Positions 47,573-56,989 of a stretch of DNA of 64,000 bases are shown here, one piece after another. The position numbers and the translations under genes are program-made. The stretch is from Terriglobus roseus DSM 18391 (lineage in GTDB: Bacteria > Acidobacteriota > Terriglobia > Terriglobales > Acidobacteriaceae), in contig NC_018014.1 in the NCBI RefSeq assembly GCF_000265425.1, forward strand, positions 2,232,001 to 2,296,000, written 5' to 3'. Every line of letters starts with the position of its first letter. The stretch's first letter is position 1. Below the pieces are notes generated by a model. The model worked only from the letters and a program-made list of their open reading frames with translations, searched no databases and was not told where the DNA came from.

Positions 47573-48016
47573 CTAGGCGGGGGAGAGAGCCGGCGGCGGG
47601 CGGGCGGACTCCGGCCTTGCGGCGGGGTGGTCCGTCAGGCGCAGCGCCTCTGTCGAACGCGCAAAACGGCCTGCGGAGACAAGGCGCGCGCGGAGCAACA
47701 GCAACATCAACGCGGGCATGACCTCTGCCGGCGAACTGATGGGATTGTTCGGAGAGCCCAGTAGTAACGTGTCACCGAGGTGGCGACTGCTGGTTTCAGT
47801 GTCGAGCTTGGCCCGCTGCAGATCGTCCGTCATGGACAAGGCAGGGAAGAGTACCAGCGCGATCAGCGCGGTGCAGCCGAGCGCAACCACAAGGGAACAC
47901 CGCAACGTGCCGCGACGATGCCCACGTACTGCCAGATAGGCAAGTACGCTGGCGACCGACAGCCACAGCAGATTGAGCAGATGTTCCACTATGCGGATGA
48001 TAGCCGAGACTGGCAA
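47573..48016 (-). CDS. small membrane protein leading the metal-efflux operon
   Basis: The 147-residue protein has two hydrophobic helices (about residues 8-28 and 38-60) with an SMTDDLQRAKLDTETS segment after the second, a third hydrophobic patch (MPALMLLLLRARLV) and a Pro/Ala-rich C-terminus. It lies 84 bases upstream of the TolC-family gene on the same strand and is probably part of the operon. I cannot name a family. A role in metal sensing or pump support is only suggested by position. Confidence 0.65.
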   Translation of the reverse strand: MPVSAIIRIVEHLLNLLWLSVASVLAYLAVRGHRRGTLRCSLVVALGCTALIALVLFPALSMTDDLQRAKLDTETSSRHLGDTLLLGSPNNPISSPAEVMPALMLLLLRARLVSAGRFARSTEALRLTDHPAARPESARPPPALSPA

Positions 48017-48165
48017 GCGCCGGGGAAAGAATCGTGGACTGGAGAGGGTTGCCGCCGCGGTGCGACGTTGTGGCGCTCGACAAAAGTTTTACTTGATCGT
48101 AAGAAGTTTATTGCTTCTGCGTATGGCGTGGTGTAGCACAGAGCTACACCGTCTTTTCGCTTTCT

Positions 48166-50190
48166 ATGCGCAAACTCTGGCTTCTGCTTTTGCTTGCTCT
48201 CGGCATTCCGGCGTACGCGGCTGATCCCGCGTGTACCGGTCTGTGCCTGAAACAGGTGACGTGTACGGGCGGCGCTACGACGTCCATTACGGGCACGGTC
48301 TTTGCGCCGAACGGTGTGGATCCGCTGCCGAACGTGCTGGTGTTTATTCCGAATGCTCCTATAGAAGCGTTCACACCGGGTGTCGCTTGCCCGGCGCCCA
48401 ACGCGCCGCCGACGGGTTCGCCTCTGGTGGGCGGGAGGACCGCTGCGGACGGCTCGTTCCGGCTGGTGAATGTGCCGGTCGGGACGGCGATACCGCTGGT
48501 GATCCAGTCCGGGCGCTGGCGCCGGCAGTTGACGGTGTCTACGACGACCGCTTGCGCGGATACGGCTTTTTCCGCTCGAATGCCACGCAACCAGACAGAG
48601 GGCGATATCCCACTGATTGCGGTCGCGACGGGACGTGCCGATGCGGTGGAATGCGTCCTTCGGAAGGTTGGCATCGATGAGGCCGAGGTCACCAATCCCA
48701 TGGGAACCGGTCGTATCCACCTGTATACGGGCAGCGGTTCGAAGGGCGCTGAGATCGATATCACGACGCCCTCGCAGAGTTCGCTGATGGACGATGCGGC
48801 GCAGTTGAGCAAGTATGACGTGCTGATGTTGCCGTGCCAGGGAACAAGCGAAGGTCAGACGACGCCGGACCGGCTAACGAATCTGCTGGGTTATGCAAAT
48901 GCTGGCGGCCGGGTTTATGCCAGCCATTATTCGTATGCGTGGTTCCACCAGAATGGCCCCTTCGCATCCGTGGCCGCATGGCCTGCGAACGAGGTGAGCG
49001 CGCGGGCTGGCGGCACAGCAACGGTCAACACGAGTTTTGCCAGTGGGAAGACGTTGAGCGACTGGTTGCAGGTGGTCGGTGCCAGCACCAGTCCCGGGCA
49101 GGTGAATCTGCAGGAGATCAGTCCCGCGATTACGGGCGTCAATGCTCCGACGCAGGTCTGGCTGACGCTGAATAGTCCGAGCCAGGGCAATCCGGTTCAG
49201 CAGTTCACCTTCAACACGCCAGTCGGGAGCGCGAACCAGTGCGGCCGCGTGCTGTTCAACGAGTACCACGTGGAGAGTCCCGCTGTATCGCCTGCGAAAG
49301 CCTTTCCAACGGAGTGCTCTAAAGGCGCCATGACGAGCCAGGAGAAGCTGCTGGAGTACAGCCTGTTCGATTTGACGAACAGCGGCGCGGGACCGACGTT
49401 GACGCCAGCCTCGGCGGAGTTTGGAATGCAGGCGGTTGGCTTCAGCACGGCTGCGAAGATCTTTACCTTGACGAACGACTCCATCTTTCCGTCTGTTGTG
49501 AGTTCCGTGACGGTCACGAGCGATTTCCTGGTGACGTCCAACTCCTGCGGCAACCTGGCTCCAAATGCATCGTGCCAGATCGGCGTCGTCTTTAAACCGA
49601 CGGCCATTGGAGCCGCCACCGGGACGCTGACGGTCTTCTCGAACGCGTCCACGGCTACCTCGACATTAACGGGGACGGGCGTCGACTTTACGATTGCCAT
49701 GACACCGGCTTCGGGATCGCTGATTGCCGGGACCAGCCTGACCGCGCCAGTCACCGTGCTGCCGCTTGCGGGCTATGCTGGCGCCGTCACGATCAGTTGC
49801 ACAACGACCGTCCCGGGATCGACGTGTACGCCGAACAAAACGAGTGTCATACCGTCGGCCGTGGCTGGCGTGTCGGTCACCATCACGTCCACTTCAAAGT
49901 ACGCGGTGGTGGGCTATGGCGGATTCGGCCGGGGCGTGATGGCTTTGGTGGCACTTTGCAGTGTGTGCCTGCTTTGGCGACGCAGAAGCCAGGTGCGCTC
50001 GCTGGTGCTGACATCTTGTGGCGTGCTGATGCTCTTGGCAGTGTGCGGTGCGGTCACGGGGTGCTCCAGCAAACTGCCTGGACAGAACGCTGTGTACACG
50101 GCTCCGGGCACTTACACGTACACGATCACCGCAACGGATGGGCTTCTGAAGCACTCGGCGACTTACTCACTGAAGGTGACGGTGAATTAG
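48166..50190 (+). CDS. large secreted/membrane protein with carboxypeptidase-regulatory-like and choice-of-anchor domains
   Basis: The 674-residue protein has a signal peptide (1-18) and a carboxypeptidase-regulatory-like Ig domain (about 38-120). A region of about 250 residues resembling a Rossmann-like ThuA/GATase-type fold follows (ASHYSYAWFHQNGPF). Next come an ASPM-SPD-2-Hydin-type domain (about 415-505), an Ig-like Cys-containing segment (about 520-575), and two hydrophobic helices near 585-640 preceding a C-terminal beta tail. The internal membrane helices after extracellular domains suggest anchoring at the inner membrane. No enzymatic residues are recognised. Confidence 0.75.
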   Translation: MRKLWLLLLLALGIPAYAADPACTGLCLKQVTCTGGATTSITGTVFAPNGVDPLPNVLVFIPNAPIEAFTPGVACPAPNAPPTGSPLVGGRTAADGSFRLVNVPVGTAIPLVIQSGRWRRQLTVSTTTACADTAFSARMPRNQTEGDIPLIAVATGRADAVECVLRKVGIDEAEVTNPMGTGRIHLYTGSGSKGAEIDITTPSQSSLMDDAAQLSKYDVLMLPCQGTSEGQTTPDRLTNLLGYANAGGRVYASHYSYAWFHQNGPFASVAAWPANEVSARAGGTATVNTSFASGKTLSDWLQVVGASTSPGQVNLQEISPAITGVNAPTQVWLTLNSPSQGNPVQQFTFNTPVGSANQCGRVLFNEYHVESPAVSPAKAFPTECSKGAMTSQEKLLEYSLFDLTNSGAGPTLTPASAEFGMQAVGFSTAAKIFTLTNDSIFPSVVSSVTVTSDFLVTSNSCGNLAPNASCQIGVVFKPTAIGAATGTLTVFSNASTATSTLTGTGVDFTIAMTPASGSLIAGTSLTAPVTVLPLAGYAGAVTISCTTTVPGSTCTPNKTSVIPSAVAGVSVTITSTSKYAVVGYGGFGRGVMALVALCSVCLLWRRRSQVRSLVLTSCGVLMLLAVCGAVTGCSSKLPGQNAVYTAPGTYTYTITATDGLLKHSATYSLKVTVN

Positions 50191-50199
50191 AGTCGTCGG

Positions 50200-51105
50200 A
50201 TGAACGAATTCGATTTTGCCTCGCTTGTGCAGGGCACCTCAAAGCCACAAGGACTGGTATCGACCAGACGAATGTTTGCAGTCGTGGCGCTTGGCATTGC
50301 GGCACTGACGCAGCAGGGTGTGGCACAGTCCCAGCCGACGACGATCGCGTTGAAACCCTACCTGGGCGTGCTTTGGTCGTTCGGGGCGGAGATTGGAGGG
50401 AAGCCGGGCGTCTTTCTTTTCGATACGGGCGGCGGCATTACGGTGATCACACCGGAGAGCGCGAAGGCGATCGGATGTGCGCCCTGGGGCCAACTGAGCG
50501 GTTTCCGGATGCGCGGTGATCGAGTCGATATGACTCGCTGCAATGACGTTTCTGTGCGGGCCAATGGAGCGACGCTAATGACTGCGACGGTAGGAGTCTT
50601 CGATTTTGCGAAGCTGTTGCCGAAGGACGCGCCGCCGCTAGCCGGCTCGGTGGCGCTGAGCAGCTTTACCGGAAAGGTCGTGACGATCGACCTGGGACAC
50701 CAATAGGTCATCCTTGAGACGGCCGCGAGTCTGAAGCGGCGGATTGCGGACGCGAAGGAGGTCGAGGTGCACTTGGCCGGTGAGGTTTCGGGGCATGCCG
50801 TGACACCGTATCTGGCCGTCCAGTCGCCGAAGGGTAAGGTCTGGATGGAAGTGGATACCGGGAGCAATTCGTCGGTCATCGTTGGCGGTCACAATGCCGA
50901 ACTTTTCTCGATGAAGCCCGAGGACAAGAGTGCGCAACAGTTTCGGGGCGAACTGGCTGGTGGTGTGGCGTTGGCGGCGGGGGATGCTCAGTCGATGCCG
51001 CTGGTCATCGATGGGAATATCGGTGCGGCGATCCTCAAGCACTGGGTACTGACTCTGGATGTTCCGCATGGCCGTGCCTGGATCTCGTCGGCGGATGCTC
51101 GCTAG
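50200..51105 (+). pseudogene. retropepsin/pepsin-like aspartyl protease gene with one in-frame TAG
   Basis: A single frame of about 300 codons is interrupted only by TAG at 50704-50706. The first half has a signal-like N-terminus (STRRMFAVVALGIAALTQQGVA, twin arginine) and the catalytic motif LFDTGGG (Asp75). The second half, in the same frame, has MEVDTGSNSS (Asp219) and runs to a TAG at 51103. Two DTG motifs in one chain is the layout of a bilobal aspartyl protease, so the TAG separates the two catalytic halves. The context CAATAGGTC could come from a Gln codon CAG by one C to T change. A recent pseudogene or sequencing error is most likely; readthrough is possible but unsupported. Confidence 0.7.
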
Positions 51106-51235
51106 CCCTGATTGCACCGCATACACTACGTCCGATAATGCATATTCTGTATAGTGAACGTCTGGCGAGGCCTGATGGCAGGCTTGCAGAGCCTCCCTTG
51201 TCATTTTTGGCATTCTCGGCTTCCCTGAGGTCTCG

Positions 51236-51463
51236 TTACCTCTTACCGCCGCCGACGAAGTGGACTACTTCGAAGCGGTCTCCGGATTGGACTGGGGTGT
51301 CTGGCCAGGTGCTTCGCGGTACGATGTCTCCGTTGCGTTCGAGGGCTACGCGATCGCCGCGGAAGCCGAGTGCGGCTACGAGCGCGGTCACGTAGGGTGT
51401 CTCTCCCAGATCGTCAAAGGTTCGCTCGGCGCCATTCAGGGTTACGGTGATCGGTCCTGCCAT
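51236..51463 (-). CDS. thiS: sulfur carrier protein ThiS
   Basis: The 75-residue ubiquitin-like protein ends FVGGGKR. In ThiS the C-terminal Gly-Gly is adenylated and then carries sulfur as a thiocarboxylate for thiazole synthesis. The two extra residues Lys-Arg after the glycines would have to be trimmed or tolerated. Other sequence (ITVTLNGAERTF, DRFEVVHFVGGG) fits the family. It lies downstream of thiD on the same strand, with one small gene between, but thiG and thiF are not in the window. Confidence 0.85.
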   Translation of the reverse strand: MAGPITVTLNGAERTFDDLGETPYVTALVAALGFRGDRVALERNGDIVPRSTWPDTPVQSGDRFEVVHFVGGGKR

Positions 51464-51494
51464 GGCGCAAGTTTACCAAGGCTGGACCGCCCGC

Positions 51495-51821
51495 TCACCG
51501 TCCTGGGATTTTCTGTGCACGTCGTCGCCACAGGAGTGCGGTCTGTACGCGCTGGTGCCAAGGCTGGATCAGTTCGCACTCCGCAAAAACCTGACGGGAG
51601 CAGGACATCAGTGTGCGGATGGCTGTTCCGTCGGAGGGTACTTCGACCGGGTCGTAGAGGCGGGAGTCCGCCAGGTATTCGACTGCGTGGCCGAGGATTT
51701 CAAGCGCCCGACCCTGGGTCGGCGTCGTGCGGCGGCAGATGGGTACTGTGCGAGCCGGCCAATGGCCCGCAGCGTATTCGACGATGGAACCAAGTGCGGT
51801 GGGGTGGGCAACGGTTGACAT
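51495..51821 (-). CDS. hypothetical protein between thiD and thiS
   Basis: The 108-residue protein has no signal peptide and no motif I recognise. A helical stretch RALEILGHAVEYLADSRLYD and a Cys pair (SCSRQVFAEC) stand out, and the C-terminus is basic. Spacing of 31 bases to each neighbour indicates cotranscription with thiD and thiS; any role in thiamine synthesis is inferred from position only. Confidence 0.6.
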   Translation of the reverse strand: MSTVAHPTALGSIVEYAAGHWPARTVPICRRTTPTQGRALEILGHAVEYLADSRLYDPVEVPSDGTAIRTLMSCSRQVFAECELIQPWHQRVQTALLWRRRAQKIPGR

Positions 51822-51852
51822 GTTGCACTGATCGGCGAAGTGGCTGTCGCCG

Positions 51853-52650
51853 TTAATCCGTCTGATGTCCCAAGATGGGCCACAGCAGATTCATGGGCCC
51901 GCGGCCGGCGCCACGTGGTGTGGCTGTGCGCATGGCTCGCGCGACGTATGCCTTTGCCGTTGCGGCTGCTGTTGGCCAGTCGTGACCGGCGAGTCTGCCG
52001 CAGAGCAAGGCGCTGGAGAAGGCGCAGCCCGTGCCGTGGGTGGCGCGAGTTTCGATGCGTTCGCCTGGAAGCGTGCTCCAGACTCCTTGCACCAGCAGCA
52101 GGTCGTCCGGCTTTGCGCGGTGGCCCCCGGTAACGACGATCGCGAGCGCGGGATGCTTTCGGGCGAGCGTCTCTGCTGCAGTTCCAATCTCTTCCTCGGT
52201 GTTGCATGGGAGGCCGGTGAGGACGGTGAGTTCGTCGGTGTTGGGGGTGATGGCGTCGACGAGAGGCAGCAGTTGCTCGATGAGAGTGCGAGTTCCCTCG
52301 CTGTCCAGCAGCGCTTTGCCGGAGCTGGATCGCAGGACGGGATCGAGGACGATCAGAGGTTTCTTCGGGAGGTCTTTCAGGAAGTCAATGACGGCGCGCA
52401 CCTGTGACTGACCGCCGAGCATGCCGATCTTGATCCCGGCTGGCGGGAGGTCTGACCAGAGCTCGGTGAGTGTTTGCGACAGTACATCGGGTGCGACGAG
52501 TTCCACGCGGCGCACGCCCACGGTAGATTGCACGGTGAGCGCGGTGATGGCGGATGTGCCGAAGATGCCATGGGCTGCGAAGACGGCCAGATCGGCGGTG
52601 ATGCCAGCTCCTGAGGATGGGTCGAAGCCGGCGATGGTGAGTGCTGTCAT
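51853..52650 (-). CDS. thiD: hydroxymethylpyrimidine/phosphomethylpyrimidine kinase
   Basis: ThiD phosphorylates HMP and HMP-P in thiamine pyrimidine synthesis. The 265-residue ribokinase-fold protein shows FDPSSGAGITADL (residues 9-21), VLDPVLRSSSG, ITPNTDELTVLTG, VVTGGH and the catalytic GTGCAFSSAL motif near residue 220. Length is typical. It is divergent from pyrF with 42 bases between the starts and leads a short run with a hypothetical gene and thiS. No TPP riboswitch fits in the 42-base interval. Confidence 0.94.
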   Translation of the reverse strand: MTALTIAGFDPSSGAGITADLAVFAAHGIFGTSAITALTVQSTVGVRRVELVAPDVLSQTLTELWSDLPPAGIKIGMLGGQSQVRAVIDFLKDLPKKPLIVLDPVLRSSSGKALLDSEGTRTLIEQLLPLVDAITPNTDELTVLTGLPCNTEEEIGTAAETLARKHPALAIVVTGGHRAKPDDLLLVQGVWSTLPGERIETRATHGTGCAFSSALLCGRLAGHDWPTAAATAKAYVARAMRTATPRGAGRGPMNLLWPILGHQTD

Positions 52651-52692
52651 ACGGTTCTCAGCATAGCGTGGCGGCGCATCTACACTGGAGGC

Positions 52693-53403
52693 ATGGACCC
52701 GCTTGACCGCCTGATTGTCGCCCTGGATTACCCCTCACGTGCGGAGGCCATGGCTTTTGTGGACCGACTGGATGGCACGGTGCGCTGGCTGAAGGTTGGC
52801 CTGGAGCTCTACCTGGCCGAGGGCCGGCCGATGGTTGAGGCCTTGCGCGAGCGCGGCTTTGAAGTCTTTCTGGATCTGAAGCTGCATGACATTCCCAATA
52901 CGGTTGCGGGTGCAGTGCGGTCGGCTGGAGCCTGTGGTGCGGCACTGCTGACGCTGCATGCGGCAGGTGGACCCGCGATGCTGGCGGCCGCAGCGGAGGC
53001 CGCATCGAAGCTGGCCAGCCCTCCAAGATTGCTGGCTGTGACGGTGCTGACGAGTATGGATGCCGCGCAATTGCGAGCGATTGGCATTGAGGCAGAGGCG
53101 CGCGAACACGTGGTTCGATTGGGAGAGATGGCCGTGGCGGCGGGTGTAAATGGGCTGGTGTGTTCGCCGGAGGAGATCATTCCGTTGCGGTCGAGCTCGG
53201 CGCAGGATGCGCGGCTGGTGGTGCCGGGAATTCGTCCGGCGGGTGCGGTGAAAGATGATCAGAGCCGGATTGCGACGGCTGGTGATGCGATTCGGTATGG
53301 GGCGGACATGCTGGTTGTGGGTCGGCCCATTACTCGGGCCTCTGATCCGGCGGCTGCGGCAGCTGCTTTGATCGAAGAGGTCCGTGCGGCGCAGACGGCT
53401 TGA
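52693..53403 (+). CDS. pyrF: orotidine 5'-phosphate decarboxylase
   Basis: PyrF converts OMP to UMP, the last step of pyrimidine synthesis. The 236-residue TIM barrel begins with LIVALDYPSRAEA. It carries the catalytic DLKLHDIPNTV segment (Asp-Lys-Asp tetrad region), VVPGIRPAGAV and the phosphate-binding DMLVVGRPITRA. It is monocistronic with a downstream terminator. Confidence 0.95.
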   Translation: MDPLDRLIVALDYPSRAEAMAFVDRLDGTVRWLKVGLELYLAEGRPMVEALRERGFEVFLDLKLHDIPNTVAGAVRSAGACGAALLTLHAAGGPAMLAAAAEAASKLASPPRLLAVTVLTSMDAAQLRAIGIEAEAREHVVRLGEMAVAAGVNGLVCSPEEIIPLRSSSAQDARLVVPGIRPAGAVKDDQSRIATAGDAIRYGADMLVVGRPITRASDPAAAAAALIEEVRAAQTA

Positions 53404-53430
53404 GATTCGCGACGATCTAGATTTTGTTGC

Positions 53431-53473
53431 AAAAGGAAAAGACCCGGCGCCTAGGCACTGGGTCTTCCCTTTT
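53431..53473. terminator. terminator between pyrF and the zinc-ribbon gene
   Basis: AAGGAAAAGACCC pairs with GGGTCTTCCCTT around a 14-base loop, with A-rich and T-rich flanks (CCCTTTTAGAT). It lies between the convergent pyrF and the small zinc-ribbon gene and could serve both strands. Confidence 0.6.
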
Positions 53474-53502
53474 AGATCCTGTTCGGTTGATGTCGCTTGG
53501 GA

Positions 53503-53682
53503 CTACAGACGCTCAAAGAACTCGCATGCTGAGCACGAAATGTAGATGCCGCCGGGGGTGCCGCGTTCGCGGTCCTTGACGCGCTTTACGATACGCGTTG
53601 GCTTGCCACACTTCGGGCAGTCGGTGCTCTTTGTGGTGTCCATCGCCTTTTTGCGATCACCGGTTTTGGCAATCTTCGCCAT
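53503..53682 (-). CDS. small zinc-ribbon protein
   Basis: A 59-residue basic protein starts MAKIAKTGDRKKAMDTTKS. It contains CPKCGK (Cys pair) and, about 32 residues later, CSACEFF, giving a CxxC...CxxC zinc ribbon like those of ribosomal or topoisomerase small proteins. The C-terminus is EFFERL. ATG is at 53680-53682 and the TAG stop at 53503-53505. No family name is certain. It converges with pyrF across a shared terminator. Confidence 0.75.
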   Translation of the reverse strand: MAKIAKTGDRKKAMDTTKSTDCPKCGKPTRIVKRVKDRERGTPGGIYISCSACEFFERL

Positions 53683-53819
53683 GGGGTATTCCTCTCTGCG
53701 GCGCCTTCCGTGCGCCTGATGGGATCTTGATTCGCGGGTATTCCGGCGGCACAGGAAGCGCAGCCAGGTTGCGAGCAGCCACAGGGAGACCGTGGGCTCT
53801 GTCGCTCAACCTGATCAGT

Positions 53820-54947
53820 TTACATCAGATTCGGCAAGTTGTTGGCAGCAAAGCTCTTCTTGACCGTTGGGTCGGGCGCTGCCGGCTTGCTGTTCTCGCT
53901 GTCCGGGCGTTCGCCGGGTGCGCGGAGTGAGGGAGCCTTGGGTTGCGCGGCTTCAGCGTCTGCGGTTCCCTTCGTGGCGCCAGGCGTATCCCCAAGCGAG
54001 ACCTCATGGATGAGCGCCGGATCGCGGTAGCCGGCCATCTGGTCCTTGTCCCGGACTTCGATTGGCTTGCCGAGTGCGGCGGTCTTCATGAGGACGACAC
54101 GGTCGCCGCGAAAACGGACGAACCGGATGGTCTGCGGCGTGTGGCCGTAGATCCACTCTTCGAAGACTTCCCCATCGGAGCTTTCGGTCGCGCGCTCCCG
54201 CAGCTTGCTTTCAGGCTGACCGAGGGCCGCGAGGACCATGCGGCGATTCATGCCGACGAGGACTTCGTGTTCTTCTACGGCTTTCTTAATGGGATCCGGG
54301 AGCGTGTCGGCGAAGGCCTGTTCGGAGCTTTTCAGGCCGAAGTCGAGCAAGGGCTCCAGTAGCGCTTTAAGTTCCGAGGCGGAGACGCGTGGCGTCTGGC
54401 CCTCAAAGAGCAGCGTGATGCGGGTGCCTGTAGGAAGCTCGCCGACCTGTCCGTCCCCTGCCAGCGGCATGTTGTTGATGGAGATGTGACGGAGGAAGCG
54501 GTGCGGCAGGTAGGGACCGCCGTTGATGTCGATGTTGATGCGGTCGCCGAGGATGACGATGTCGGTGACCATAATGCGGTCTCCCGCGCCGGCGCACATG
54601 CCGCCTTTATAGAGAAGGGTCTGCAATTCTTTGCTGCCGACGGTCAGCTTGCCGTTCGCATGCAGCACGAGGCCGGGCGCTCCAAGTGGCAGAGCGCGAT
54701 GGGCGAAACCTTGTTCCATGAGCAGCATGCGCACGAGTTCGCGCTTGCCCGCGAGATCCATGGGCTCCTGCGTGAATTCGACGCGGGTGGGCTTGAAGCC
54801 TATCAAGGGATCGCCGATGGCGGTTTCACGACCGACAACGAAGACATCGCGCTGCACCTGCGGACCTGCGACGGCCTGAGCGCACGCAGGCATGACTGGG
54901 CTGGCGACTGTCAAGAGTAGAAGCGCGGACGTGATTGATAAGCGCAT
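53820..54947 (-). CDS. secreted protein of unknown function with a BamE-like segment
   Basis: ATG 54947 gives 375 residues with a signal peptide (about 1-24, cut near ACA/QA); the frame is open 17 codons further. The central part is mixed alpha/beta (MVTDIVILGDRINIDINGG, LPTGTRITLLFEGQT). From about residue 235 it contains VGMNRRMVLAALGQPESKLR ... EEWIYG, a pattern like SmpA/BamE domains (G-M-x-x-x-x-V-x-x-x-L-G-x-P). The C-terminal 60 residues are Pro/Ala-rich and low complexity. Function is not known; location is probably periplasm or outer membrane. Confidence 0.75.
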   Translation of the reverse strand: MRLSITSALLLLTVASPVMPACAQAVAGPQVQRDVFVVGRETAIGDPLIGFKPTRVEFTQEPMDLAGKRELVRMLLMEQGFAHRALPLGAPGLVLHANGKLTVGSKELQTLLYKGGMCAGAGDRIMVTDIVILGDRINIDINGGPYLPHRFLRHISINNMPLAGDGQVGELPTGTRITLLFEGQTPRVSASELKALLEPLLDFGLKSSEQAFADTLPDPIKKAVEEHEVLVGMNRRMVLAALGQPESKLRERATESSDGEVFEEWIYGHTPQTIRFVRFRGDRVVLMKTAALGKPIEVRDKDQMAGYRDPALIHEVSLGDTPGATKGTADAEAAQPKAPSLRAPGERPDSENSKPAAPDPTVKKSFAANNLPNLM

Positions 54948-55036
54948 GGGAGGGGACCCGATGCACGCAATGTAGACCCTACGGGGTTTGCTACGCAAGG
55001 GCCTGTGTCGGATATTGTTCGCAGGATGCTAAACGA

Positions 55037-56059
55037 TTACAAAATTGGGTCTCGTGGCGTGGCAGGCAGGTCCGGAGCCGCGGGAGACGCGGGTGCGATA
55101 CCGCCGATCTGTACGAGCGGTGCGGCTGCGGCGTGCTTCTTCTCTTCGCGGATGTGTTCTTCCGGCGGTGCGATGACGACGGGTGCGCCAGCACCTTCGA
55201 TGGGCTGCCAGGTGTAATGCCAGGCGTAGTCCCTGGTGATGCGGAAGAGCGCGACTAGCGCTGCGATGAGCACGAGAACTGCGAAGGCAGAAGCCTCCGG
55301 GCCGAACGGGCCGCCCGTGAGCCAGGCGGGGCCGCCGGCGTCACTCTGCACGATGCCGTAGGTGACGGGGGTGTAGGGCGAGTTGGCGCCGAAGAGCAGC
55401 TGCAAGCCGAGCGTCCAGCCGATCTGCAGGCCCAGCGGCAGCCAGATGGCGCGTGTGCGCAGATAGCCCGCGACGAAGAGCGATGCGGAGAGTGCCATGA
55501 AGATCAGGCCGCGCCCCTGACCGCCCTGTCCGCTGATTGCAAGGCAGGTGACGACGAAGATGACTGCAGCCGTCGCCCATGCGGGACCGGTTGCACGTAC
55601 GAGCAGACGCAACGGCAGTCCCGCGAGCACCAGTTGCACGACGAGTGCGAAGGCTGTGAGCACCACGGCGCTGACGAAGAAGTGAGTTATGGCAACGCTG
55701 GTGAAGCTGAACGTAAGGTCGAGGTTGCCAGTGAGCATAGCCGGCAGAACCAGAGCGATGGCGATTGCCCAGCCCAGCGCTGCGCCGCGGCCGAACTCTG
55801 CCGCAATGCCCGGACGGCGGACGAAGCCAATGCTGCTGAGGGGACGGAGGTCGGCGATGTAGGCGCGCGCAATCGCGTAGAAGCCGCCCGCAAGCAGGGC
55901 CGCTGCGACGATTTCTCGCACGATGGCTTCCCACAGTACCGGCACAGGCTTCGTCACCTCACCGGCGACGGCCAGTGACAGGACGATCCACGCGGCGGAG
56001 AGCAGAAACAGCGATGCGACGCGATTGGTGCGTGGTCTGGTGGGTGGGGTACCGTTCAT
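55037..56059 (-). CDS. polytopic membrane protein, degenerate CPBP-like
   Basis: The 340-residue protein has eight or so hydrophobic helices (about residues 15-275) and a soluble Pro/Ala-rich C-terminal tail. Its organisation resembles CPBP (CAAX/Abi) intramembrane proteases. However, the family's EExxxR motif is replaced (LVLAGLPLRLLVRAT), and the later FxxxH and HxxxN motifs are not seen. If homologous it would be non-proteolytic. It is downstream of accA on the same strand (36 bases), so cotranscription is possible. Confidence 0.65.
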   Translation of the reverse strand: MNGTPPTRPRTNRVASLFLLSAAWIVLSLAVAGEVTKPVPVLWEAIVREIVAAALLAGGFYAIARAYIADLRPLSSIGFVRRPGIAAEFGRGAALGWAIAIALVLPAMLTGNLDLTFSFTSVAITHFFVSAVVLTAFALVVQLVLAGLPLRLLVRATGPAWATAAVIFVVTCLAISGQGGQGRGLIFMALSASLFVAGYLRTRAIWLPLGLQIGWTLGLQLLFGANSPYTPVTYGIVQSDAGGPAWLTGGPFGPEASAFAVLVLIAALVALFRITRDYAWHYTWQPIEGAGAPVVIAPPEEHIREEKKHAAAAPLVQIGGIAPASPAAPDLPATPRDPIL

Positions 56060-56095
56060 CCGCTTGTGTGCCTTCCCTGTTTGACGAAGGCCGAG

Positions 56096-56956
<861 letters not shown>

Positions 56957-56989
56957 TCCGCGCTGCAGGGCTCGCAGCGACTTCGCCGA

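Noticed and set aside
50700..50710. TAG recoding (amber read as an amino acid)
   Set aside because: Many intact genes here end in TAG (for example the tRNA nucleotidyltransferase at 23691), and no suppressor tRNA or PylRS is seen.
52650..52693. TPP riboswitch upstream of thiD
   Set aside because: Only 42 bases separate the divergent thiD and pyrF starts, too short for a THI element, and no CTGAGA box was seen.
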